Shown piece by piece: positions 36,501 through 44,600 of a DNA stretch of 54,349 nucleotides (the stretch's first letter is position 1; each line of letters begins with the position of its first letter). Below the pieces are notes generated by a model, which was not told the origin of the DNA, ran no database searches, and worked only from the letters and a program-made list of their open reading frames with translations. This stretch comes from Verrucomicrobiota bacterium (GTDB lineage Bacteria; Verrucomicrobiota; Kiritimatiellia; RFP12; UBA1067): assembly GCA_022704145.1 (NCBI GenBank), contig JAKJGY010000008.1, positions 1 through 54,349 on the forward strand, written 5' to 3'. A program made the translations under genes and the position numbers.

Positions 36501-36777
36501 CGTCGGGCAGCGGGAAGACCAGCTCGCCCTCGAGCTGCCGCCCGTTGGGGTTGTAGAACGAGAGCGTGGTCTCGACCTCGGCGAAGAGCCCTTGGATCCG
36601 GGCGCGCACCGCCATCTCGCGCACCTGCATCGGCTCACCCGGCTCCTGCGCCACAGGCGGGGGCAGGATCAGCCGGGGAAACCGCGGCCCCGGGTCGGGC
36701 GGCACGGTCTGCGCCAACACCTCCGCACTCACCCACACCGCCGCCCAAGCCGCCATCCAACCGAATGTCCTCTTCAT
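33562..36777 (-). CDS. secreted VIT/vWA/TPR/DUF2135 protein
   Basis: A 1071-residue exported protein with a signal peptide (residues 1-22, EVLAQ). Residues about 50-165 are a VIT (inter-alpha-trypsin) domain. Residues about 275-440 are a von Willebrand A-like domain; WDASGSRSG carries the MIDAS D-x-S-x-S metal motif and LLFTDGVETL follows. Residues about 710-815 are TPR-like helices, and about 860-970 are a DUF2135 beta domain (VLAWDADATDVDLHVLEP), as in YfaP-like proteins. The architecture indicates metal-dependent protein or matrix binding at the envelope. It is convergent with the sulfatase operon (7-base gap) and not clearly linked to glycan degradation. Confidence 0.82.
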   Translation of the reverse strand: MKRTFGWMAAWAAVWVSAEVLAQTVPPDPGPRFPRLILPPPVAQEPGEPMQVREMAVRARIQGLFAEVETTLSFYNPNGRQLEGELVFPLPDGAAVCGYALDVGGQLVDGVVVSKEKARVAFETETRRRVDPGLVEFVKGNVYRTRIYPLPPKAARTVRLRYVTELASDAKGDAALHLPLPRETVGTLSVRIEVTRSEVTPELGGFGNLRFARMRDAWLAETTLRDTRPGDDIWVALPKLPATVAAVERDAVSGDIYFTVNDVRPAAREPKAKRLPRLGVAWDASGSRSGAKLGKELAYLEAVCAKSGATELTLVVFRDRPEPARRFASFGELKAALDAAVYDGGTDFAALSPALAPEVPWLLFTDGVETLAGEPAAFAGRQVSAVVSQSVADREWLRQACGDAGGCLIDLQRLEPAEALALALAPPRRVTGLRGTGLAGVQGVGAVAAGRVALTGRLTADSAEVRVEYSDGSVSEPVTLRKADAPEGRLLATVWAAGRVLRLAPQAERNAAELLALGRRYGLVSPETSLLVLESLDQYLRHEVEPPAMLAEMRRQWHEARARASKEQAVVKRDKLEEVVRLWQARVAWWEQKPDVKPDFRWKGEAAAKSSGVFRRLAGAVAPRTAAPAEAAIMTDGVVFETASSPALAPAAVAAPKPAKADAAAEQVSSIQVTPWHPDTPYLKRLKAAGKEGRERAYAEERKTFGTSPAFYLDCAEWLLREGEREFGVRVLTNLAELRIEDAALLRVLAWRLQQAGELDRAVVLLRRVTGLRPEDPQSWRDLALALAERGKAVRSAGDVEEALRLLEKVVLQAWNRTAEIEIFALEELNALLAWSERAEWAGGRSPAAPALDARLRKNLDVDVRIVLAWDADATDVDLHVLEPTGEEAFYSHNRTTIGGLVSRDITDGYGPEEYLVRKAFKGAYAVKAKYYGSRQQTVVGPATLTATVFTDWGRPQEKRQTLTLRLDQPRDIVEIGRVTFGGADEPEVVARPVASADEIGVFDCLTVGMTQPAVETAAGQPAERLPAGAGGVWVYRVNGRTWRVTFDKATGKLTRVAESLPGGAELIAVQ

Positions 36778-37260
36778 AAGCGTCCCTTCCCGGCCGATTG
36801 CCGTTTCAGCCTAGATACGCCACCCATGCCCATCATCTTAACATTTTTCCGGACGGATCAGTAAAAAGTCGGCACTTTCCGTTCGCGACCCGGAGCATGA
36901 CCGAAATGTCACTCCCTGATTCCGGCCGCTCCTCATACACGGCAACCAGAAACTGAACCGAGAGCCCTGTCTCGAACCCTGGCGGCAGACCGGGACGTCC
37001 TGCCGTCCCGGACACGGACCGGCGCACGGACAGCTCCCGCCCTTGTCCTGCGGGCGCGACAGGCGCTGAGCCTGAGGCGGATATCGGTCAAGTTCGCGAC
37101 CAAGCTCGGGAACCGCGAGAGGGCGGTTCAGAACGGTCATGGCGCGAGGGCTGGGCCGCTCATCCTTCGGCGGCCAGCATCATCCCCCGATGCAAAGGAT
37201 TCGGGTTCGCGGCTTGCTTTCGTCAGCGGGATGGCTTTTAATAGAGGCGCGCGCGCGACC
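36778..37260. other. intergenic region before the IS element, about 480 bp
   Basis: No supportable gene. It contains a perfect 8-bp hairpin CCGGGACG/CGTCCCGG with a six-base loop (36990-37011). A short minus-strand open frame at 36833-37027 has no recognisable homology or ribosome site. The stretch may be old flank or remnant sequence at the insertion site. Confidence 0.45.
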
Positions 37261-37274
37261 GGCCAGTGCAACAC
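37261..37274 (+). repeat. left terminal inverted repeat of the IS30-like element
   Basis: GGCCAGTGCAACAC, matching the reverse complement of 38572-38585 without mismatch, 84 bases before the transposase start. Confidence 0.6.
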
Positions 37275-37344
37275 CTGAAGTTTTGAAAACGGCCACGCGG
37301 TGAAGTACACTTCCTTCTTGTGAATAAGCAAGGAAGGAGACAAA

Positions 37345-38310
37345 GTGTCTTACACGCGCGTGACCGGAGAAGAGCGTAGGCTAATCTACGACTGGCGGCA
37401 AGAGGGAAAGTGCTTCCGCGAGATAGCGCGGCTGCTGAAGAGGGCTGCGAGCACGGTTATCCGGGAAGTGCTTCGGAACACGGGCGGGCGAGGCTACCGG
37501 CCGAAGCAGGCGCACGAGTTGGCCGAAGCCCGGGCGCGGCGGCCGGGGCCCCGGCGGTTCACCGACGAGGTGCGGCTGGACGCGGAGGAGAAGCTTCGGG
37601 AGGGCTGGACGCCGGAGGTGATCTGCGGCCGGGCCGCGCACGAGGGGCGTCCGCACGTGTGCAAGGAGACGATCTACAAGCACGTGTATGAGGACGCTAA
37701 GGCCGGCGGCGACCTGTGGAAGTCGCTCCCGCGCGCGAAGCGCAAGCGCAAACGCCGTTGCCCGCGGCAGGAGGGGCGCGGGCGCGGCGTGATCCCGGGG
37801 AGGCGGGGGATCGAGACGCGCCCGCCTGAGATCGAGTTGCGGATCACGGTCGGGCACTGGGAGGGCGACCTGGTGGTCGGGGCGAACGCGACTGGCTACC
37901 TGGTGACGCTGGTGGAGCGGGTGACGCGCTACACGCTGGTGGGCTGGTCGGCCACCAAGGAGGCCGACGAGGTGAAGGCCGTAATCATCCGGCTGCTCGC
38001 CGCCGTCGGCGTGGCCTGCACGGGCATCACGTTCGACAACGGCAAGGAGTTCGCCCGCCACGCCGAGATCGCGACGGCTTTGAAGTCGGACGTGTTCTTC
38101 GCCCGCCCGTACCATTCCTGGGAGCGGGGGACGAACGAGAACACGAACGGGCTGATCCGCCGTCTCTACCCGAAGAGCGAGTCGTTCGCGGCCATCGGCG
38201 AGGCGGATCTGCGTCGGATCGACAAGTTCCTGAACGACCGCCCGCGCAAGTGTCTCGGCTGGAAGACGCCGAGGGAGGTGATGGACGCCTTCCTCGCCGC
38301 AGCCGCGTGA
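37345..38310 (+). CDS. IS30-family transposase
   Basis: A 321-residue DDE transposase. Residues about 5-45 are an IS30-type helix-turn-helix (REIARLLKRAASTVIREV). The catalytic core follows: Asp175 in GHWEGDLVVG, Asp231 in TFDNGKEF and Glu265 in RGTNENTNG. The 33-residue gap between the last two is the IS30 hallmark. The C-terminus (DRPRKCLGWKTPREV) is also typical. The start is GTG 37345 with AGGAGA just upstream. The length is normal and there are no stops or frameshifts, so it may be functional. Confidence 0.93.
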   Translation: MSYTRVTGEERRLIYDWRQEGKCFREIARLLKRAASTVIREVLRNTGGRGYRPKQAHELAEARARRPGPRRFTDEVRLDAEEKLREGWTPEVICGRAAHEGRPHVCKETIYKHVYEDAKAGGDLWKSLPRAKRKRKRRCPRQEGRGRGVIPGRRGIETRPPEIELRITVGHWEGDLVVGANATGYLVTLVERVTRYTLVGWSATKEADEVKAVIIRLLAAVGVACTGITFDNGKEFARHAEIATALKSDVFFARPYHSWERGTNENTNGLIRRLYPKSESFAAIGEADLRRIDKFLNDRPRKCLGWKTPREVMDAFLAAAA

Positions 38311-38344
38311 GCGGCGTAGGCCAGTAAAGGGTGAGTCCTGTTTC

Positions 38345-38398
38345 CCTTCCCCCGCCCCCCGTCCGTCGGAATACCGCCGGACGGGGGGCGGGGGAAGG
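38345..38398 (+). terminator. long GC hairpin after the transposase
   Basis: Arms at 38345-38365 and 38378-38398 are perfectly complementary over 21 bases; inside, after one mismatch, three more pairs close on a four-base AATA loop. There is no U-run, so termination is inferred from position (35 bases after the transposase stop) and extreme stability. It could instead block read-through into the element's neighbour. Confidence 0.5.
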
Positions 38399-38400
38399 CG

Positions 38401-38460
38401 GCCTCTCCGCGTCCTTGCAGCCCCGCCGTTGCCCCTCCGCGCCCTTGCGGCCCCGACGTC
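38401..38460 (+). repeat. tandem 30-bp imperfect duplication
   Basis: Two adjacent 30-base units (38401-38430, 38431-38460) match at 25 of 30 positions. Only two copies, so not a minisatellite array. Confidence 0.6.
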
Positions 38461-38553
38461 GCCTTCCCTGCTGCCCTCCCTGCCAGCCCTACGCTTGAAA
38501 TCTACGCCGTCCTGTGCCACAATGCCCTTGCTTTCACACGAGGGAACGATTTT

Positions 38554-38598
38554 CCCGCCAGCCAGCGGCCAGTGTTGCACTGGCCGCTGGCTGGCGGG
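38554..38598. repeat. 21-bp perfect palindrome with 3-base loop at the right IS end
   Basis: Arms 38554-38574 and 38578-38598 are perfectly complementary around the loop TTG. The right terminal repeat of the IS (38572-38585) lies across the loop and right arm. The palindrome could be the insertion target or a structured IS end. Confidence 0.65.
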
Positions 38599-38660
38599 GA
38601 GGAGGTTTACGACAAGGCAATTGCCTGACGGGTGAACCGACACATTCAGGGAGGCATTCT

Positions 38661-39959
38661 ATGCGAAGGATGAGCGTTATCGGATGGCTGGCCGGAGCGG
38701 CGCTGGCGGCGACCCTTAGCGGGGCGCAGGAGGCGGACAAGGAGGGCTTCGTATCTCTGTTCAACGGGCGTGACCTGTCCGGCTGGATCGGCGCGACCAA
38801 CGGATACAAGGTGGAGAACGGGATCCTGTTCTGCCATCCGAAGGGCGGCGGCAACCTCCTCACCGCCAAGCAGTACGACAACTTTATCCTGCGCTTCGAG
38901 TTCATGCTGCAGACCAACTCGAACAACGGCCTGGGCATCCGCTACCCCGGCAGCGGCGACTCCGCCTATTCAGCTATGGAGCTGCAGATCCTCGACGATT
39001 CCGGGCCGCAGTACACCTCGCTCAAGCCCTACCAGTACCACGGCTCGATCTACGGCGTGGTTCCGGCCCGGCGCGGTTTCCAGAAGAAGGTCGGGCAGTG
39101 GAACTTCCAGGAGGTGCGCGCGATCGGCTCCAAGATCACCGTCCTCCTTAACGGCGAAGTGATCGTCGACGCCGACCTGTCGACCATTAAAGAGACGATG
39201 GACGGACGCCCCCACCCTGGCCTTCACAATCCGAAGGGGCACATCGGCTGGCTCGGCCATGGCACCCGGGTCGACTGGCGCAACATCCGCATCAAGGAGG
39301 TGCCCGCCGACCACCGTCTGACAGCCGCTTCCGACAACACCCCGCCTCCAGGCTTCACGGCCCTTTTCAACGGCAGGGATCTCGCCGGCTGGAAGGGCGT
39401 GACGCGCAAGGAGAAGTTTGACAGCCCGCTGGTGCGGCAGAAGGCCACACCTGAGAAGCGCGCGGAGATGCAGACGGCGGCGGACGAGGAGATGCGCGCA
39501 AGCTGGCACGTGCGCGATGGCGGCACGCTCTATTTCGACGGCAAAGGCTACAGCCTCGCCACGGTCAAGGACTACGGCGACTTCGAGATGTGGGTGGACT
39601 GGCGCCTGCTGACCGTGCGCGGCGACAGCGGACTGTATCTGCGCGGGTCGCCGCAGGTGCAGATCTGGGACGCGCACAACCAGTGGAATATCGGCTCGGG
39701 CGGGCTCTACAACAACAAGAACAACCCCAGCAAGCCGCTCGCCCTGGCTGACCGTCTGATCGGCGACTGGAACACCTTCTACATCAAGATGGTCGGCGAC
39801 AAGGTCACCGTACGGCTGAACGGGGTCCAGGTCGTGGACAATACCGTCTTAGAGAACTACTGGGACAGGAATCAGCCGATCTTCCCTCGCGAGCAGATCG
39901 AGCTGCAATGCCACGGCGACCCGATCGAGTTCCGGAACATCTACCTGCGGGAACTATAG
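38661..39959 (+). CDS. secreted protein with two DUF1080 (3-keto-disaccharide hydrolase) domains
   Basis: A 432-residue secreted protein with a signal peptide (LAGAALAATLSGAQ). Two tandem DUF1080 domains (PF06439) start at FVSLFNGRDLSGW (about residue 30) and FTALFNGRDLAGW (about residue 233). Each has the jelly-roll pattern, for example GLGIRYPG/DSGLYLRG and the closing WRNIRI/FRNIYL. The Pfam name reflects hydrolysis of 3-keto-glucosides shown for family members; the substrate here is unknown. GGGAGG precedes ATG 38661 and the longer open frame into the IS flank is rejected. It is alone on its strand, just downstream of the IS, and would complement the exported Gfo/Idh/MocA enzymes. Confidence 0.85.
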   Translation: MRRMSVIGWLAGAALAATLSGAQEADKEGFVSLFNGRDLSGWIGATNGYKVENGILFCHPKGGGNLLTAKQYDNFILRFEFMLQTNSNNGLGIRYPGSGDSAYSAMELQILDDSGPQYTSLKPYQYHGSIYGVVPARRGFQKKVGQWNFQEVRAIGSKITVLLNGEVIVDADLSTIKETMDGRPHPGLHNPKGHIGWLGHGTRVDWRNIRIKEVPADHRLTAASDNTPPPGFTALFNGRDLAGWKGVTRKEKFDSPLVRQKATPEKRAEMQTAADEEMRASWHVRDGGTLYFDGKGYSLATVKDYGDFEMWVDWRLLTVRGDSGLYLRGSPQVQIWDAHNQWNIGSGGLYNNKNNPSKPLALADRLIGDWNTFYIKMVGDKVTVRLNGVQVVDNTVLENYWDRNQPIFPREQIELQCHGDPIEFRNIYLREL

Positions 39960-39991
39960 GCGGCCCCACGCCCCGGCGCGCCCGACGGCGC

Positions 39992-41644
39992 CTAGCGTTG
40001 CGGCACGAACAGGTTCAGGAGCACGCCGGGGCGAATCCCGAAGAAGTTGGCGCGCTTGCCGGCGCCGAAGCGCTCATCCGCCCGATCGCCCTGATCGGCC
40101 GCGACGACCAGGACTGTGGGCTTGAAACTCTCGGGTATCTCCTCCACGCGCGTCCAGTAGCCGACGTTGCGATAGGCGCGCAGATACCAGGGCAACGGCC
40201 AGGTGTCCGGCGTGGGCACGGCGATGGCCACCCGGGTGTCGAGCCCCTCCGCCCGCTGCGCGGCGCGCCCGATCTCGGCCACCAGGTTCATGGCGTCCGT
40301 GCCTGTGTGCGCGTAGACGTAGGGGTTGCGCGGATCGGCGGGCAGCTTGTGACACGCGCGGACCGCTTGCGCGCCATGCCGCCAGAGCAGCAGGGCCACC
40401 AGCGCCGCGACCGCAGGCCGCACCCCGAACCGGCTGACCCTCGGCCCATTGCGGGCCGCCTCCCAGACGCCGCCCACCCCCACCCCGGCCAGCAGGATGA
40501 AGCCGTGCAGGAATGAGAGCGAGCACCACGGCGTCTTGTACGGGATCAGGCTGTAGAGCGCGGTCAGGACAAGCGTGTACACGACGACAAAGCGCACCCA
40601 CCGCAGGTGCGTCACCGAACCGTCAAGCGGCCCGCCGTCTGCCTGCGGTTTGCAGCGCGGCGCGAGCCAGGCGAACAACGGTCGCCAGAAGGCGATAAGG
40701 GCGGCGAGCGCCGCAGGCGGAAGCAGGCCCGCCTCGCTCCAGACCGGGCCGCGGCCGTACTTGAACCAGAAGAGGATCTTCAGGTAGAAATCCCACGGGT
40801 GCTGGTGCTCCGGAACGGCGGTCGCGCGCGTGAAGCAGGCCTGAACGGTGGAGAACAGCGCGTCATAGACGCCCCTGGGATAGGTTAGGAACGACGAGTA
40901 GAGCAGCGCCGCGACCCCCACGGCGACCCCCGCCGCAACCAGCGCGGGGCGCGTGCGCCACGCGCCGAACAGGCGGCGCACGCCGCAGGCCGCCGTCGCC
41001 GCCACGGCCGCCGCGGCGAACGAGAGCACCACCGTCTCTTTGGTGGCCACGGCCAGTCCGGCGAACGCCCCGAAGCCGGCGGCCCAGGCGTCCGCACGAC
41101 GCCACCTGCGCGTCCCGCCGGCGACGGCGCCCCCCTCAAGGCTCACGGCGCGCACATACCGTACCGCGCAGAGCAGCATACCGGTCAGGAAGGCGACCAG
41201 CAGGGACTCCTGGATAAAAAAGCGGCTGTAGTAGACCATCGCGGGCGATACGGCGGTCAGCAGCAGCGCCACGTAAAGCCCGCAGCGGTTAGGGAAGAGA
41301 CCGCCGTTGCGGCGCAATCCCAGCGCGGCGCTCAGCAGCAGCGTCAGCAGGCTGAACGCCACGGGCACCAGGCGGAAGTTCCACTCGGTTGTCTCGGCGA
41401 ACGAGGCGGCCGTCACGCGGCAGAACGGCAGCGCCGCAAAATACAGCGTGGGGCCATGGTGGTCGTTAGGGTCGTAGTGATACACGCCCTGATCCAGCAG
41501 CAGGCCTGAGCGGACCGCCTGGTTCGCCTCGTCGCCGTGCATAGGCCGCTTGTCCAACCCCGGCACCCGCATCACGAGCGCGACGCCCAAGATGGCCAGC
41601 ATGGCCAGGGCTCCGCCCACCCGACTCGCGACCGAACGTTCCAT
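39992..41644 (-). CDS. Agl23/TIGR03663-type membrane protein, glycosyltransferase 39/83-like
   Basis: A 550-residue polytopic membrane protein. The N-terminal part has the GT-C pattern: a first transmembrane helix, then MRVPGLDKRPMHGDEANQA with the conserved acidic motif, then about a dozen hydrophobic segments and a soluble C-terminal domain. This matches TIGR03663, annotated as flippase activity-associated Agl23, related to ArnT/PMT lipid-linked sugar transferases. It is separated by six bases from the upstream DUF2723 gene and probably shares its transcript. A role in envelope or exported-protein glycosylation is inferred. Confidence 0.78.
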   Translation of the reverse strand: MERSVASRVGGALAMLAILGVALVMRVPGLDKRPMHGDEANQAVRSGLLLDQGVYHYDPNDHHGPTLYFAALPFCRVTAASFAETTEWNFRLVPVAFSLLTLLLSAALGLRRNGGLFPNRCGLYVALLLTAVSPAMVYYSRFFIQESLLVAFLTGMLLCAVRYVRAVSLEGGAVAGGTRRWRRADAWAAGFGAFAGLAVATKETVVLSFAAAAVAATAACGVRRLFGAWRTRPALVAAGVAVGVAALLYSSFLTYPRGVYDALFSTVQACFTRATAVPEHQHPWDFYLKILFWFKYGRGPVWSEAGLLPPAALAALIAFWRPLFAWLAPRCKPQADGGPLDGSVTHLRWVRFVVVYTLVLTALYSLIPYKTPWCSLSFLHGFILLAGVGVGGVWEAARNGPRVSRFGVRPAVAALVALLLWRHGAQAVRACHKLPADPRNPYVYAHTGTDAMNLVAEIGRAAQRAEGLDTRVAIAVPTPDTWPLPWYLRAYRNVGYWTRVEEIPESFKPTVLVVAADQGDRADERFGAGKRANFFGIRPGVLLNLFVPQR

Positions 41645-41650
41645 GGCTCC

Positions 41651-44600
41651 CTAACGCCCCCTCATCGGACTCAGCGGCGAGATGCCGCCCGTGGCCTGCT
41701 GGATCAGTTGCCGCATCAGCGGTTCCGCAGCCTTGCTGAGGATCGGATGCTCGTGAATGCGCTGCAGCGCCTCCAGCCTCCCGTGCGTGATCGCCTGCTG
41801 GAGCGAGTACTGCATCTGCTGTGCCTGCTGCTGCATGGCGCAGAGGGTCGCGTAATCGATCCAGGCCTCCCAGTCTTTCGGCCTGAGCTGGAGGTACCGG
41901 TAGAGCAGCGGGGCGATCTTGCCGGTCTGGCCCGCCTCGCCATAGACACGCACCATCTCCAGCAGGCGCTCCGGCGGAATGTTCGCCGGCAGGCGTGACT
42001 GCACGACGTCCAAGGCCTGTACGGCGGCCGGGAAGCGCTTGTACCCGCCAAGCAGGATGCCGATCTCGAACAGGCGCTCCAACGGCTGCGTCGAGAGCTT
42101 CGCCAACTGTTCGAGGTAGTTCGCGGCTGCCTCGTTCTGACCCAGCTCGCGCAGCGAGCTGGCCAGCTCGAAGGCCTCGTCAGGCGTGAGGTTCTTGTTC
42201 GCCTGTAGCCGCGCGCTCAGCTCGCGCACCCGCGCCTCCGTGCTCGCGACACGGCGGATGTAACTGACGAAGCCATAGCCGCGCTCGTTGTTGGGGTCGG
42301 CTTGATTGTAGGCGTCGAGGATATCGATCGCCTCGGCGGTGCGCGACTGCGGGAGCAGCACCTCCTGCACCAGCCTGAAATTCGCCTCCGGGCTGACCGG
42401 GTAGAGGTCGCGCGCCTCCTGAAAGGCGCGTTCCGCCTCGCCGCGCAGGCCCTGCGACACATAGAGGCCGGCGATCGCGCTACGCAGCTTGGAGAAGGAT
42501 TTCTGAGCAGGCAGGTCGCGACGGAACATCGGGTCGCGCAGCAGCCGCCTGATGTACCAGTCCCAGAAATCGAGGTCATCCTGCACCACGCCGCGCGCGA
42601 GGGGCTGCTTCTCAGCGTTAATGCGCATGATAAGCCCGTGGGGCGTCAGATACGGGAACATCCAGTTGATGACATAGCTCTCTTCGATGTAGAAGGCGTG
42701 ACGTGCCTTGTTCTTGGCGAAGATCATGTCACACAGGATCCCGTTAATCTCCATCACGCCCAGCGCGCCGCTCACCTGCACACGCCCGTTCTCGATGGTC
42801 AGATCGGCGTTCTTGGGGCGCTTGCCGGCCTGCACCTCATCGACATAGACCTGGAAGGCGCGCGCGCTGTCGTCCGGAGTCGGAATCCAGATCCTGTCAC
42901 CGTAGAGGTCGCGCATGGTCGACATATAGGTGTTGTCGGCAAGGGCGTTCTGTGTGATCAGATAGACGTCGGGCCGCACCTGCGCGGAGTAGATCATATA
43001 GGTGGGCACGAAGCGCCCGGGATCCGTGCCGCCGAAGAAGATCGCGTTCGGCTCCATTTCCGGCGGGTACAGCGGGTTGGGCAGGGGCTCCTCGTCGGCC
43101 TCAAGCTCCTCGATGATCGAGTCCGCCCCGCGCAACTGGTAGTTGCCGAACTGCCAGCCGAAATCGTGGCCGTTCTGCTCGGCCCCGCTCATCATGAAGA
43201 CGAGGCTCTCGTTGGTGTAATTCTCGTAGACTGGGATCGCCGCAGCCAGCAGGCCGAGGCCGACGAGGCCGACGCGCAGCACCTTCTGCGCCTTGCCTGG
43301 CAAGCCCAACGAGCGGCCCAGCCACTTGAGCAGACGGTTTCCGAGCGTCAGGCCGAAGGCGAGGCCATAGCCGATCCAGATCGCGAACAGGCCGTGCGAG
43401 CTGACGAACTTGACCTTCTGGATAAAGGCGTCCTGCAGGTCGCCCTTGATGTTCGCCAGCACGACCAGGAGGACGCTCATCACCAGGAAGCCGGTGGCCG
43501 TCGCGATCAGCCACTGCTGGGTCACCGTGTCCATATCCGAGCGCACGTCAAGGGAGCGTTCTGTAAACTTCCTGAAGAGATACCAGGCCGCGCCGACGGC
43601 CGCCAGGATCAGCACCGACAGCGCCAGCGCGCCCAGTTTCAGGCCGAGGGTCGGGTCAGGCGGCAGCGCCCCCGGCGGCGGGGGTTTGGACAGGAAATGG
43701 ATCAGGGTTTTGGCAAGCACCCCGCCCACCACCGCCAGCAGGCCCAGCAGCACGACCAGCGTGGTCAGCCCTTCAGAGACATGATGGGCACGCCAGGTCC
43801 GCACCACATACTCCTCAAGCTGCCGTAGCACGATCAGCGCGACGCCGGCCAGCAGGAGCAGCAGGATGAGGCCGATCAGCACCTTGTCGAAGCGCAGGAC
43901 GACCTCAACGGGTTTCAGCCCCCCGTGCTTCATGAGCAGCCCGAGCTTCACGATCAGGCCGATACAGGCCAGGCCGACCGCACCCAGGAGCGTGACCCCC
44001 GTGACACGCGCGGCCAGATCCCACTTGCGGTTCAACAGCGTGAACACCGCAAGCGCCACCGCGCCGACGGCCGTCACCGCGAGCAGAAGGCAAGCCCAAG
44101 ACGCCTTCAGTCGAAGCGCCGGATCGAACCCGAGGAACTCGGAGAGCAGGACGCAGCCGAACGTCGCCAGATAGAGCGCCGTGGCCACCAGCGCCGCACG
44201 GAACCTTCCGTTCCGTGTGCGGAAGCTCCACAGCGTGAACGGCAGGAACCCGAGCGGGACCACCAGCAGCGTGAACTGCATACGCAAGTCGGTGAAGTAA
44301 AAGCCGAGCTGGAGGAGAAACTTCTTCGTGAAGACGTCAGACGGGGCCAGCTTCTCATACTGACCGCGGGTGATGGCGTGCTTGAAGCCCTCCCAGGTGC
44401 GCGGGTAACCCCAGTTCATTGGAGGGTTGCGCAGGTCGGAGACGATCGGCATATAGATGTAGAACGAGACGCCCAGTTCCGCGAACAGCGTGGTGAGCGC
44501 CACGGTCTTGCCGTTGGGCAGCGTGAGCCATGCGAGGCCCACGACCAGGAAATTCCAGATGACCGGCCACCAGAACCACCAGGAGGAGGGATGGGTCAAG

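Larger units (their letters stand above)
37261..38585 (+). mobile_element. IS30-family insertion sequence
   Basis: The transposase at 37345-38310 lies between inverted copies of a 14-base sequence: GGCCAGTGCAACAC at 37261-37274 and its reverse complement GTGTTGCACTGGCC at 38572-38585, extending to 15 when the next outer C/G pair is counted. The 1.3-kb length is slightly above the usual for the family, because about 275 bases follow the transposase stop. No target-site duplication is visible by eye, so the exact ends are provisional. Confidence 0.6.
38311..38660. other. palindrome-rich intergenic region, 350 bp
   Basis: No gene. It holds a 21-bp perfect hairpin (38345-38398), a tandem 30-base duplication (38401-38460), a second 21-bp hairpin (38554-38598) that includes the right IS end, and the ribosome site of the DUF1080 gene (GGGAGG before 38661). 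The short open frame across the repeats is rejected as coding. Confidence 0.6.

Noticed and set aside
33367-36864. 1165-codon plus-strand open frame opposite the VIT protein gene
   Set aside because: It is an antisense shadow: its translation is Arg/Leu/His-rich without domains, while the minus strand encodes recognisable VIT, vWA and DUF2135 domains.
36833-37027. Possible small gene or pseudogene on the minus strand
   Set aside because: No ribosome site, no recognisable family and no intact neighbours to give context.
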